Origin: an uncultured Fidelibacterota bacterium
GTDB lineage: Bacteria > Fidelibacterota > UBA8477 > JABMPR01
NCBI GenBank assembly: GCA_937888365.1
Contig: CALBFA010000073.1
Span: 1 to 64,000, forward strand
Reading direction: 5' to 3'
Length of the DNA: 64,000 nucleotides
Below, piece by piece: positions 18,881 to 28,305 of this stretch; position 1 is the stretch's first letter, and every line of letters starts with the position of its first letter. The position numbers were made by a program, and so were the translations under genes. The notes under the pieces are model-generated. The model was not told the DNA's origin and made no database searches. It saw nothing but the letters and a program-made list of their open reading frames with translations.

Positions 18881-20094
18881 AAATCCTCATCATATCTCAA
18901 TATTTTCCACCTGAAATTGGTGCGGCTGCGACGCGCTGGAGTGAATATTCCAACATATTGCAGGAGATGGGACATGAGGTAACAGTACTATGCGAAATTC
19001 CAAATTACCCAACAGGGATTATTACTGAAGGCTATTCAAAATATCGTACCGCTTATGAAAAACTCGATTCAGGTGTGCACCTTGTTAGAGTCCCTGTCTG
19101 GGCCAGCTCTCGAGAATCAACAGCACAGCGACTCGGATTCTTTATTACGTTTATGTTTTCTGCTATGCGAAAAGCGCTTTTCATGTCTAGATACGATGTC
19201 ACAATCGTTTCCAGCCCACCGCTCTTTGTTGGGATGATTGCCGTTGCATTGAAATTATTTAGAAAAAGTTCTCGCATCATTTTAGATATTCGAGATTTAT
19301 GGCCAGAATCAGCCATAGTGCTGGGAGAAATCAGCTCTCCTCTCGTTTTAAACATCGGTCGATGGATGGAACGAATCGTATATAAATCGGCGGACGCCTA
19401 CTTCTTTGCCGTTCCTGGCTTTAAAGAATATTTCAAACGAGAATTCCCAGAGCATTATGTAAAACCTCATTTCCCCCTTATGAACGGCATCAGCCATCAG
19501 TTTATTGAATTAATGAATTCTCATCAGGATGCAGAATTATCGGAGAAATTTACTGTATTGTATAGCGGAAATATTGGACTCGCTCAGGATTTGGAAATGG
19601 TCTTAAATGCAGCGAAGCAACTCGAAAATGAAGCAATTCATTTTCAGATTATTGGCGATGGCGCGAGCAAAACAGAGCTTGTTGAGTATGCTAGAAAATT
19701 AGAAATAAACAATGTAGAATTCATCGGATCCATTCCAAGGATTCAGCTCATCAACTACATACAAAAAGCCCATATTTGCTTGGTCCCATTAATAAAGAAT
19801 GATCTCTTTTTGAATGCGATTCCTTCGAAAATGTTAGAATACATGGCAGGAAATAAGCCTGTCGTTGTGAGCATTAAGGGCGAAGCTGAAGTATTTATGA
19901 AAGATTCTTCAGGGGGGATTTGTGTAGAACCAGGTGATGCCAATGCCTTGGTGGAGGCGATTCTTTTTTATTTTGAGAATCCTCAAAAAGTAAAATTGGA
20001 TGGAGAATCGGGCGCAAATTATGTCAAACAAAATTTTATTAAAGAAACATTGATGCAAAATGCATTTCAATATGCTATTGAGGAAAATTCATGA
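18877..20094 (+). CDS. WbuB-like glycosyltransferase family 4 protein
   Basis: The 405-residue GT-B protein starts MKILIISQYFPPEIGAAATR, followed by HEVTVLCEIPNYPTG. This signature is shared with the WbuB group, which includes FucNAc transferases of O-antigen loci. The donor half shows VLYSGNIGLAQDLEMVL and the IPSKMLEYMAGNKPVV motif. A hydrophobic segment in the first half may tether it to the membrane. It overlaps both neighbours by four bases. The exact sugar is unknown. Confidence 0.85.
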   Translation: MKILIISQYFPPEIGAAATRWSEYSNILQEMGHEVTVLCEIPNYPTGIITEGYSKYRTAYEKLDSGVHLVRVPVWASSRESTAQRLGFFITFMFSAMRKALFMSRYDVTIVSSPPLFVGMIAVALKLFRKSSRIILDIRDLWPESAIVLGEISSPLVLNIGRWMERIVYKSADAYFFAVPGFKEYFKREFPEHYVKPHFPLMNGISHQFIELMNSHQDAELSEKFTVLYSGNIGLAQDLEMVLNAAKQLENEAIHFQIIGDGASKTELVEYARKLEINNVEFIGSIPRIQLINYIQKAHICLVPLIKNDLFLNAIPSKMLEYMAGNKPVVVSIKGEAEVFMKDSSGGICVEPGDANALVEAILFYFENPQKVKLDGESGANYVKQNFIKETLMQNAFQYAIEENS

Positions 20095-21122
20095 AAATTG
20101 CTACGATTATAGGGGCACGTCCTCAATTTATTAAAACCGCCGTTCTTTCACGAGAGATTCGGAAAAATCATACAGAAATTCTAATCCATACAGGACAACA
20201 TTATGACACCAATATGTCCGACGATTTTTTTACGGAGCTTAATATCCCAAAACCTGAATATAATTTAGCGGTCGGTTCGGGCTCGCAAGGCGAACAAACG
20301 GGGCGAATGCTTGCGGAGATTGAAAAAATTCTTATTGCCGAAAAAGTCGATTGGGTACTCATATTCGGTGATACAAATTCGACGATTGCAGGCGCTTTGG
20401 CGGCAGCTAAATTACATATTCCGGTTGCCCATGTGGAAGCAGGACTTAGGAGTTTTAATCGGAGAATGCCGGAAGAAATCAATCGCGTATTGAGTGATCA
20501 AATTTCCGAGCTTCTATTTTGCCCGAATGACGAATCCATTGAAAATCTGCGAAAAGAAGGCGTCACAAAAGGCGTCTTTAAAAGCCCTGATGTGATGGAG
20601 GAAGTATTCTTTAATACCTATGAGACTTTGCCTGATAACCACTCCGACGCATCATACGCCTATGTAACATTGCATCGAGCCGAAAACACCAATGAAAAAT
20701 CCGTAATGGAAAAAAGAATTGCGCAGCTGGCATCTACAGGCATGAAGATTATTTGGTCTATCCATCCAAGAAGTGTGAAGCAACTCGACGTTTTTGGCAT
20801 CCAATTACCGCCTTCAATTGAGACAATCCCACCCCAATCCTACGGCAAAAATATGTCCTATATTAAAAATGCGACTTACATTTTTACGGACAGCGGCGGA
20901 TTACAAAAGGAAGCCTATTGGGCTTGTGTACCATGCTTTACGCTCCGCAATGAAACAGAATGGACGGATACGGTTCAAGCAGGTTGGAACACCCTCGTTT
21001 TAGAAGAAGATAATCTCAGTGAAATGATAAAAAATTATTCGAAGCCTACAGAATATTATAGAAGAGACCCCCAATTAGCTTCAAAATTTATCGTTGGAGT
21101 GATTGAAAGACACCGCGTATAA
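20091..21122 (+). CDS. wbpI: UDP-GlcNAc(3NAc)A / UDP-GlcNAc 2-epimerase (WbpI/WecB family)
   Basis: The 343-residue non-hydrolysing 2-epimerase has the family motifs GARPQFIK (8-15), HTGQHYD, FGDTNSTIAGALAA, HVEAGLRSF and TDSGGLQKEA. In P. aeruginosa WbpI converts UDP-GlcNAc(3NAc)A to UDP-ManNAc(3NAc)A. The short length and the company of WbpA, B, D and E favour that substrate over plain UDP-GlcNAc, though WecB-type activity is not excluded. It ends the plus-strand block before a Wzi-like gene on the other strand. Confidence 0.85.
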   Translation: MKIATIIGARPQFIKTAVLSREIRKNHTEILIHTGQHYDTNMSDDFFTELNIPKPEYNLAVGSGSQGEQTGRMLAEIEKILIAEKVDWVLIFGDTNSTIAGALAAAKLHIPVAHVEAGLRSFNRRMPEEINRVLSDQISELLFCPNDESIENLRKEGVTKGVFKSPDVMEEVFFNTYETLPDNHSDASYAYVTLHRAENTNEKSVMEKRIAQLASTGMKIIWSIHPRSVKQLDVFGIQLPPSIETIPPQSYGKNMSYIKNATYIFTDSGGLQKEAYWACVPCFTLRNETEWTDTVQAGWNTLVLEEDNLSEMIKNYSKPTEYYRRDPQLASKFIVGVIERHRV

Positions 21123-21131
21123 TCGGCAAGA

Positions 21132-22700
21132 TTACCAACGAAACTCGACACCATTTTCGAACATAAAAGTATCATCTGTATAAGATGTATTGGAAATTAT
21201 TCGTATGGATTCCATTAGGCGATAGTGAATGTTTAATCGCATTTCTGAGCTTCTCTGAATATCGCCTGACAAGAACGTATTAATCTCTTCGCCGTGATCA
21301 ACATAGCTCGCTAAGGGATCGCTACCCTCGCCTGAACCTTGTTTAATCGATAGATATTCGAAAGCGAGATGAAGTGCAACATTCGATTGCCATTGGCTGC
21401 GAATGGCCAATACTTGGCTATTTGGGCCGAGCGGAAATCCCAAAATATGGCCTGCTGAAGTGAACGATGCTGACGGATATTGATGTGAGTATGTCCAAGG
21501 ACGAGCCGCTGTATATTCGATATTGATATTGGGTACGTTTTGTTTCGGTGTAAAGGTCAATCCTGATTGAAAAACAAATTTATTTCCCCACCAACCCGAA
21601 AATAATTTAAAAAAATTGAGTTCGTCTAAAAACCATGTTCCATAAATATTGAGTCCATTAAAAGGTCTGTATTTAAAGTCTAGAGCCATTAATAAATTGT
21701 CTCGGTTTCCTTCGATATGCTCTTCGGCGAATAGAAAATTGACAGGGTTCAAATATCCCCATTCGAGTTCACGGTTCGCGTAAACGATGAATTCATTAAA
21801 TGAAAACTCGAAAGAAGGATTGACATCAAATTCAACGCGATGTGCAGCAAGATTTCGAAACGTATTGATCGTATCGGGGAGAATTTGTTCGTTTGGTGAA
21901 AGTCGTCCATGAATATGTTTATACCGGATGTAAGGAAATTCGGCGGACCATTCCATATAGGGTAGCGGCGTGACATTATTGGACAATAATGGGCTTAAAC
22001 TGGGTGAATATCCCCAATAAATGGGCTGGCGATACAGTCCAATATTGAAATCATTGTGGGCGTAAGTAATGGATGAAATGGGATAATCCCACGTGAGCCA
22101 CATTAAGTCAGGGAAATCGAGTAGAAATCCCTCTTTAAAACTCTCCGGTGGCGTCAACCAACTCTCATTTTTTTCCAGGCGAAAATATTGGTATTGGGTC
22201 GAAAAAGAAAGTTGGCCTTTCTCACCATAGATGCCGACATTATCTTCGAAGTATTGGCGGGTATTTCCATCTTTCATTTGAATTAGAAATCGCTCTTTCC
22301 AAGACATCCAACCCTTTGTATCTTCTTTTTCGTATTGGGCAAAAAATACAGGATGTTTCTCCGTTTTAGGAGAGAATAGTTTGGCGTATATTTCTTTATC
22401 CCAAGGCATCAAAATTGTATCATCATCAAAGTCGCGATTGAATTCCATCAGATAACGATTGAGGATTATTTTTTCGGTTTCGGAGAGCAAGGAATCAACA
22501 CCTTCAATCTCATGAAGCATGCTTTGGACTTGGTTAAAAGTATATGGTTTTGTACTCCAATATCCTTCTTTGATATGGCCTAGACTCTCATGTCGTTCTA
22601 AAAAATTATAGACCGAATGATTGATGCGTATGGGAATATTTTGACCGAAGTTTGCACTAAACAAAACAATAAATAGGAGAGAAAAGATTGAATTTTTCAT
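21132..22700 (-). CDS. Wzi-like capsule assembly outer-membrane barrel
   Basis: From the ATG at 22700 the protein has 522 residues with a signal peptide (MKNSIFSLLFIVLFSANFG). Alternating aromatic and polar beta-strands follow, and the C-terminus ends MFENGVEFRW, an outer-membrane barrel ending. Sequence features and setting suit the capsule assembly Wzi family, barrels that help retain surface polysaccharide. A TTG six codons earlier would lengthen the signal peptide implausibly. It is the only gene of the polysaccharide locus on the minus strand. The 190-base gap to wbpB must carry divergent promoters. Confidence 0.65.
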   Translation of the reverse strand: MKNSIFSLLFIVLFSANFGQNIPIRINHSVYNFLERHESLGHIKEGYWSTKPYTFNQVQSMLHEIEGVDSLLSETEKIILNRYLMEFNRDFDDDTILMPWDKEIYAKLFSPKTEKHPVFFAQYEKEDTKGWMSWKERFLIQMKDGNTRQYFEDNVGIYGEKGQLSFSTQYQYFRLEKNESWLTPPESFKEGFLLDFPDLMWLTWDYPISSITYAHNDFNIGLYRQPIYWGYSPSLSPLLSNNVTPLPYMEWSAEFPYIRYKHIHGRLSPNEQILPDTINTFRNLAAHRVEFDVNPSFEFSFNEFIVYANRELEWGYLNPVNFLFAEEHIEGNRDNLLMALDFKYRPFNGLNIYGTWFLDELNFFKLFSGWWGNKFVFQSGLTFTPKQNVPNINIEYTAARPWTYSHQYPSASFTSAGHILGFPLGPNSQVLAIRSQWQSNVALHLAFEYLSIKQGSGEGSDPLASYVDHGEEINTFLSGDIQRSSEMRLNIHYRLMESIRIISNTSYTDDTFMFENGVEFRW

Positions 22701-22892
22701 GGAAAAAGCTAAACACAAGTATTATGTATCCAATCATTATTTATGTCAACAAAATGCTAATGCATAACGAAACCTTACGTGTAGGCATCCATATTATTTA
22801 AGAAAAATTATGATGATTAGCGAGTATTGACAATTTGTTTTGAAAGGACATCGCGTATATTCTCCGCGCTTTTAAAAATACAAAGGAATCTC

Positions 22893-23924
22893 ATGAAAAT
22901 AGCACTCATCGGTTGCGGCCGAATTTCAAAAAATCACTTCGAAAGTATTAAACATTTTCCAACTCAATTGGAGTTAGTGGGTGTTTGCGACATTCTTGAG
23001 GAAAGGGCAATGGCAGCCGCCTCAGAATATATTACAAAACCTTATACCAATTATGAGAAAATGCTGACAGAGACAAAACCGGATATCGTTTCTATTTGCA
23101 CACCCAGCGGTTTGCATCCCGAACACGCCATTACAGCTCTCAATAAAGGAATGCATGTCATTAGTGAAAAACCGATGGGCGTTAATTTAGAGATGGCCGA
23201 TGCGATGATTCAAGCGGCAGACGACAATCATGTCAACTTATTTGTGGTGAAACAAAACCGACTCAATACCACGATGCAACTTCTCAAAGCAGCCATTGAT
23301 AAAGGTCGATTTGGCAAAATTTATATGGTGCAATCAAATGTCTATTGGACGCGACCTCAAAGCTATTATGACATGTCACCTTGGCGCGGAACATGGGCGC
23401 TCGACGGTGGTGCATTTTTAAATCAAGCCTCTCATTATGTCGATGCATTAACCTGGCTCATGGGTGATGTGGAATCTGTGATGGCTGAGATGCGAACACT
23501 TGAGCGAAAAATCGAAGCCGAAGACACAGGAACAGCCCTTATCAATTTTAAAAATGGTGGCGTTGGTACCATGTCTGTTACGATGCTGACTTATCCGAAA
23601 AATTTCGAAGGCTCCATTACCGTTTTAGGTGCAAAAGGAACCGTAAAGATTGGTGGAGTCGCCATCAATAAAATTGAAAAATGGGATTTCGAAGATTACG
23701 ACGATAGTGACCGCATGATAAATAGTGTTAATTACGAACCCGTTAATGTCTATGGTTATGGACATATTCCCTACTATGAAAATGTGTTAAAGCGGATGTC
23801 GGGTGACTCCGATGCGCCTTTTACAGATGGTCGATCCGGGCGGAAATCGTTGGAGCTTGTTTTAGCAATGTATGAGTCATCACGAACGGGACAACGCGTC
23901 ACATTACCGCTGAAAAAGGATTAA
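22893..23924 (+). CDS. wbpB: UDP-GlcNAcA 3-dehydrogenase-type Gfo/Idh/MocA oxidoreductase
   Basis: The 343-residue protein begins MKIALIGCGRISKNHFES, the NAD-binding motif, at the ATG preceded by AAAGGAA; an in-frame upstream extension lacks homology. It has the family EKP motif (HVISEKPMGVN) and DGGAFLNQASHYVDALTWL. In the WbpB step UDP-GlcNAcA is oxidised at C3 before transamination by WbpE. The Gfo/Idh family is broad, and the specific call depends on its cluster partners WbpA, D, E and I. The acetyltransferase gene follows three bases after its stop. Confidence 0.82.
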   Translation: MKIALIGCGRISKNHFESIKHFPTQLELVGVCDILEERAMAAASEYITKPYTNYEKMLTETKPDIVSICTPSGLHPEHAITALNKGMHVISEKPMGVNLEMADAMIQAADDNHVNLFVVKQNRLNTTMQLLKAAIDKGRFGKIYMVQSNVYWTRPQSYYDMSPWRGTWALDGGAFLNQASHYVDALTWLMGDVESVMAEMRTLERKIEAEDTGTALINFKNGGVGTMSVTMLTYPKNFEGSITVLGAKGTVKIGGVAINKIEKWDFEDYDDSDRMINSVNYEPVNVYGYGHIPYYENVLKRMSGDSDAPFTDGRSGRKSLELVLAMYESSRTGQRVTLPLKKD

Positions 23925-23927
23925 AGC

Positions 23928-24515
23928 ATGGCTGATTTTTTTGTGCATGAATCAAGTTACGTTGATAAAGACGTCACCATTGGTGAGAATACGAAAATAT
24001 GGCATTTTTCCCATATTCAATCAGGTGCGGTTTTAGGTAAAAATATTAGCATCGGACAAAACGTAAATGTCGGTAATAATGTCCATATTGGTGATGGGTG
24101 CAAAATCCAAAATAATGTTTCTATTTATGAAGGTGTCGAGCTGGAAGATTACGTGTTTTGTGGGCCTTCGATGGTTTTTACCAATGTTTTAAATCCACGA
24201 AGTGAGTTCCCACAACGAGGGACTGATTTTTATCATAAAACATTGGTCAAGAAATCGGCATCCATTGGTGCGAATGCGACGATTGTATGTGGACATACGG
24301 TGGGGCAATATTCCTTCGTAGCCGCTGGAGCCGTTGTCGCTTCGGATGTTCCTGATTTTGCACTTGTCGCCGGTGTTCCGGCAAAAGTTCTTGGATGGGT
24401 GTGTCGTCATGGACATCGTTTGAAATTCGATGAAAACAATTTAGGACGATGCGAGTATGAGGCATGTGAAACCTATGAAAAACTATCGGAAATGAAGGTC
24501 GTAATACGTAAATAA
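23928..24515 (+). CDS. wbpD: UDP-GlcNAc3N-type N-acetyltransferase, left-handed beta-helix
   Basis: The 195-residue acyltransferase has hexapeptide repeats across residues 15-90 (VTIGENTKIWHFSHIQSGAV, IGDGCKIQNNVSIYEGV). The WbpD/WlbB features VFCGPSMVFTNVLNPRS and GANATIVCGHTVG follow. It should acetylate the C3 amine from acetyl-CoA. The tail carries Cys and His residues (CRHGHRL, CEYEAC) that could bind a metal. Its TAA overlaps the ATG of the initiating transferase by one base. Confidence 0.87.
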   Translation: MADFFVHESSYVDKDVTIGENTKIWHFSHIQSGAVLGKNISIGQNVNVGNNVHIGDGCKIQNNVSIYEGVELEDYVFCGPSMVFTNVLNPRSEFPQRGTDFYHKTLVKKSASIGANATIVCGHTVGQYSFVAAGAVVASDVPDFALVAGVPAKVLGWVCRHGHRLKFDENNLGRCEYEACETYEKLSEMKVVIRK

Positions 24516-25918
24516 TGGCAAACTGGCTCACTCGAATAGCGCTTATAATCAGTGACTTTATTGCCATCAATATTGGTTTTTTACTCATATTTGTTCTTCG
24601 TTTTAATAGCGGAATTTACAGTAATGATATTCAGCTTTTATGGATCGATTTTAGTTTCCCTGCCATCGCCATGGCCATCTATTGGATGGGTTTATTTCTG
24701 TTCAATGGTTTTTATAAAACAAGTCGAATAGTAAGTCGCTCCGATGAGATATTCAATATTATCAAATATATATCAATTGGCATATTTTTATTGTATCTCA
24801 TAACGGTGGACCTGGATAATCCTGTGACATTTGGGAAAAGTATTTTAATCTTTTATGCCATTTCGATGATGATTTTTATCGGCATGGGGCGTATTGCCAT
24901 TCGCAGTTATCATCGAAAACGACTCGGACAGGGAAAAGGTTTATCCTGCACGATTATTGTAGGCGTGAATCGTCGCGGAATTGAACTTGCCCATGATATG
25001 CTTAACCACCCGCTTTCAGGCTATAAACCCGTTGGTTTTATCGACGTCAAAGAAGAAGGAAGCGATTTAATCCCCAGCGAATTACCGATACTTGGGACCT
25101 TAGAAGACATAGAAATGATTATTTCCGAATATAAAGTCGATGAGATTATCCTGGCTTTGGAAAAACGTCAACATGAAAAAGCGCTTGAGATTATCAATTT
25201 GCTCACGGGGACGAAAGTGGGCTTAAAATCAAGTCCGGACATGTATGATGCTATTTCAGGACTCGCTCGAACCCAACAATTGTATGGGATGCCCCTCATT
25301 GATTTGATGCCAGAATTTATGCCCCTTTGGGAGCAAGCCGTCAAACGTATCATCGATATTGTTGTGAGTTTGTTGGCCTTGTCTGTTCTATCTCCATTTT
25401 TACTCATTGTGACAATACTTATCAAACTTGATAGCAAAGGCCCCATTTTCTTTATTCAAGAACGCGTTGGGAAGAATAACAAACCTTATAATGTCATTAA
25501 ATTTCGTTCGATGGTAATGGATGCAGAGGCGGAAACAGGAGCCGTGTTTGCCCAGAAAAATGATACGCGCGTGACAAAACTGGGTCGCTTATTGCGTTTT
25601 ACACGCATCGATGAAATCCCTCAATTTATTAATGTATTAAAGAATGAGATGAGCGTTGTCGGCCCTCGCCCAGAACGGCCTGTTTTTGTGAAACAGATAA
25701 CGGAACTTTACCCCCTTTATCCGCGTCGTCATCGCGTAAAACCAGGCATCACAGGTTGGGCGCAAGTTAAACATTCCTATGATACGAGTATTGAAGAAGT
25801 GAGACATAAATTGAAGTACGACTTATTTTACCTCGAAAATATTTCCCTGCGTTTGGATTTTAAAATCATGGTTTATACGGTCTATGTCATGTTTACGGGA
25901 AAAGGAAGTCACTATTAA
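24515..25918 (+). CDS. Polyprenyl glycosylphosphotransferase (initiating sugar-phosphate transferase)
   Basis: The 467-residue WbaP/ExoY-type protein has several N-terminal membrane helices (residues about 5-125), a CoA-binding-like Rossmann middle (TIIVGVNRRGIELA) and a C-terminal bacterial sugar transferase domain with IDIVVSLLALSVLSPFL, RVGKNNKPYNVIKFRSM and VGPRPERPVF. It moves a sugar-1-phosphate onto undecaprenyl phosphate and so begins each repeat unit. The sugar cannot be determined from sequence. It is followed 13 bases later by the aminotransferase gene. Confidence 0.9.
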   Translation: MANWLTRIALIISDFIAINIGFLLIFVLRFNSGIYSNDIQLLWIDFSFPAIAMAIYWMGLFLFNGFYKTSRIVSRSDEIFNIIKYISIGIFLLYLITVDLDNPVTFGKSILIFYAISMMIFIGMGRIAIRSYHRKRLGQGKGLSCTIIVGVNRRGIELAHDMLNHPLSGYKPVGFIDVKEEGSDLIPSELPILGTLEDIEMIISEYKVDEIILALEKRQHEKALEIINLLTGTKVGLKSSPDMYDAISGLARTQQLYGMPLIDLMPEFMPLWEQAVKRIIDIVVSLLALSVLSPFLLIVTILIKLDSKGPIFFIQERVGKNNKPYNVIKFRSMVMDAEAETGAVFAQKNDTRVTKLGRLLRFTRIDEIPQFINVLKNEMSVVGPRPERPVFVKQITELYPLYPRRHRVKPGITGWAQVKHSYDTSIEEVRHKLKYDLFYLENISLRLDFKIMVYTVYVMFTGKGSHY

Positions 25919-25931
25919 TGGAGAATAATCA

Positions 25932-27026
25932 ATGAAATTACCAATGATCGATTTAAAAGCGCAATATATTGAGCTTAAAAGCGAAATCGACGCAGCTATC
26001 GAACATATATTAGATGAGCAATCCTTTATTATGGGAGAGCCAGTTTCGAAGTTCGAGGAGAGCCTACGACAGTATCTTGGTGTTAAGCACGCGTATGGTT
26101 GTGCATCAGGTACCGATGCTTTGCAGCTTGCATTGATGGCTCTTGACCTCGGCGCTGGCGATGAAGTCATCACAACACCTTTTACCTTTGCAGCGACGGT
26201 GGAAGTAGTGGCATTGCTTAAAGCGATACCCGTCTATGCAGACATCGATCCAATGACATTCAATATGGACGTGAACAAAGTCGAAGCCCTCATCACATCA
26301 AAGACAAAAGCCATTGTCCCAGTACATTTATATGGTCAAGCAGCTGACATGGATGAACTCATGGAAATCGGTCGAAAATACGATATCCCTGTTATCGAAG
26401 ATGCTGCCCAAGCCATGGGTGCCATGTATAAAGGGCGCCCTGTTACGAGCATTGGCGACCTTGCTTGTACAAGTTTTTTCCCTGCAAAAAATCTCGGCGC
26501 TTTTGGGGATGCAGGAGGCGTTTTTACCAATGATGACACCTACGGCAATAAAATGAAATTCTTACGCGTCCATGGTTCCGACAAGCGTTATGTACATGAT
26601 ATGATCGGTGTCAATAGCCGTTTAGATAGTTTACAAGCGGCGATTTTAGATGTGAAATTGACCAAGTTGGATGTCTGGAATAAACGCCGTGACGTCATTG
26701 CCGATTTATATAGGGAAGGTCTGGAAAATGTTGATGTGGTAACGCCTACATGTAAATCCGACCGAACTCATATTTACCAACAATTTACTATTAGGTCAAA
26801 AAGCCGGGATGCACTTCAGGCCCATTTGCATAAAGAAGGTATTCCATGTGCCGTTCATTACCCCATTCCACTTTTTAAACAACCCGCTTTTCATGACGCA
26901 AAATATGATGCGACCTGCCCTGAAACAATTAAAGCAGCAGAAGAAGTACTCTCACTTCCTATGTATCCGCACATGACGGAAGCACACGTCGAAATGGTTG
27001 TCAAAGCGATTAAAAACTTTTTTTAA
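25932..27026 (+). CDS. wbpE: DegT/DnrJ/EryC1/StrS aminotransferase (WbpE type)
   Basis: The 364-residue PLP enzyme has CASGTDALQLALMAL (57-71), the VIEDAAQAMGA segment and the Schiff-base lysine at Lys186 in FFPAKNLGAFGDAGG. WbpE aminates C3 of the 3-keto sugar made by WbpB using glutamate. It shares the start MIDLKAQYIELKSEID with characterised WbpE/WlbC proteins. It has a clear Shine-Dalgarno (GGAGAAT). With it, the locus holds homologues for all five steps from UDP-GlcNAc to UDP-ManNAc(3NAc)A. serS follows 12 bases later and may share the transcript. Confidence 0.88.
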   Translation: MKLPMIDLKAQYIELKSEIDAAIEHILDEQSFIMGEPVSKFEESLRQYLGVKHAYGCASGTDALQLALMALDLGAGDEVITTPFTFAATVEVVALLKAIPVYADIDPMTFNMDVNKVEALITSKTKAIVPVHLYGQAADMDELMEIGRKYDIPVIEDAAQAMGAMYKGRPVTSIGDLACTSFFPAKNLGAFGDAGGVFTNDDTYGNKMKFLRVHGSDKRYVHDMIGVNSRLDSLQAAILDVKLTKLDVWNKRRDVIADLYREGLENVDVVTPTCKSDRTHIYQQFTIRSKSRDALQAHLHKEGIPCAVHYPIPLFKQPAFHDAKYDATCPETIKAAEEVLSLPMYPHMTEAHVEMVVKAIKNFF

Positions 27027-27038
27027 GGAAATATTTTC

Positions 27039-28304
27039 ATGATAGATATGCGATTAATTCGTGAAAACACACGTGACGTACAAACCTCATTGAAGCAAAA
27101 AGGCGTCGATTTTGATTTGAATATCATTCTTAATTTAGATGAAGAGCGACGGGATATTATTCAAAAAGTCGAAGCATTAAAGCGTCAACGTAATACGATT
27201 TCGAAAGACGTTGGAATTCGCAAAAAAGCAGGACAAAATGCGGATAATCTCATTGCAGAGACCACAAGTATCAATGAGGATATCAAATCCTTGGATGCGA
27301 AGCTTGGTGAATTGGATGATCAAATCAAGACATTTATGTTACAATTGGCGAATCCTGCACATTTCTCTGTTCCTGTGGGTCATGATGCATCTGAAAATGT
27401 CGTTATAAAAGAATGGGGCAAACGTAAAATATTTTCGCACAAAGCACTGGATCATCTCGAGCTTGGTGAAAAATTAGGACTGTTTGATTTCCAAAGAGGT
27501 ACGAAAATAGCAGGGCCTGGTTTTCCGCTTTACACAGGTCTGGGTGCAAAATTGGAGCGTTCGATTATTAATTTTATGCTGGATTTCCATACAGAAAAAC
27601 ACGGATATAAAGAAATATTTCCACCTTTTGTGGCGAATAGCAAATCCATGACGACAACAGGACAATTGCCCAAATTTGGAGAGGATATGTATCTTGCGGG
27701 AAAAGATGAACTTTACCTCATCCCAACGGCGGAAGTACCTGTAACCAATATTCACCAAGAGGAAATAATTCCTGTTGATGAATTCCCTGTAAAATATGCC
27801 GCTTATTCAGCCTGTTTTCGTCGAGAAGCAGGTTCCTACGGACGGGATACGAAAGGCTTTTTGAGACTGCATCAATTTAATAAAGTTGAATTAGTAAAAT
27901 TTACCCACCCCGATGAATCCTATAACGAACTCGAATTATTACGGCGAGATGCAGAGGACATTCTAGAAGCGTTGGGTCTTGAATATCGCGTCATTGATCT
28001 GGTAACAGGCGATTTAAGTTTTTCCGCCGCAAAATGTTATGACATTGAACTCTGGGCACCTGTAGAAGAAAAATGGTTGGAAGTTTCGAGTTGTTCCAAT
28101 TTCGAAGATTTCCAAGCCCGTCGCGGTAATATTCGCTTCCGTCCCAATGGCGGCGGAAAATTGCAATTCGCTCACACACTCAATGGTAGTGGCGTGGCAA
28201 CCCCGCGCCTTCTTGTTGCCTTATTGGAAACATACCAAACAGAAGACGGTCATTTTAAAGTGCCGGAAGTTTTAGTCCCTTATATGGGAAGGGATTTGAT
28301 ATAG
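27039..28304 (+). CDS. serS: Seryl-tRNA synthetase
   Basis: The 421-residue class II synthetase has an N-terminal coiled-coil arm (about residues 30-100) that contacts the long variable arm of tRNA-Ser. Motif 2 is ACFRREAGSYGRDTKGFLRLHQF and motif 3 is GSGVATPRLLVALLETYQ. Length is normal. It has an AAGGAA ribosome binding site, lies 12 bases after wbpE and one base before plsC, so it is embedded in the tail of the polysaccharide transcription unit. Confidence 0.97.
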   Translation: MIDMRLIRENTRDVQTSLKQKGVDFDLNIILNLDEERRDIIQKVEALKRQRNTISKDVGIRKKAGQNADNLIAETTSINEDIKSLDAKLGELDDQIKTFMLQLANPAHFSVPVGHDASENVVIKEWGKRKIFSHKALDHLELGEKLGLFDFQRGTKIAGPGFPLYTGLGAKLERSIINFMLDFHTEKHGYKEIFPPFVANSKSMTTTGQLPKFGEDMYLAGKDELYLIPTAEVPVTNIHQEEIIPVDEFPVKYAAYSACFRREAGSYGRDTKGFLRLHQFNKVELVKFTHPDESYNELELLRRDAEDILEALGLEYRVIDLVTGDLSFSAAKCYDIELWAPVEEKWLEVSSCSNFEDFQARRGNIRFRPNGGGKLQFAHTLNGSGVATPRLLVALLETYQTEDGHFKVPEVLVPYMGRDLI

Positions 28305-28305
28305 T

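Noticed and set aside
10000-28304. CRISPR, prophage or toxin-antitoxin systems in the accessory polysaccharide region
   Set aside because: No regularly spaced short repeats, phage structural genes or paired small toxin-like frames were seen.
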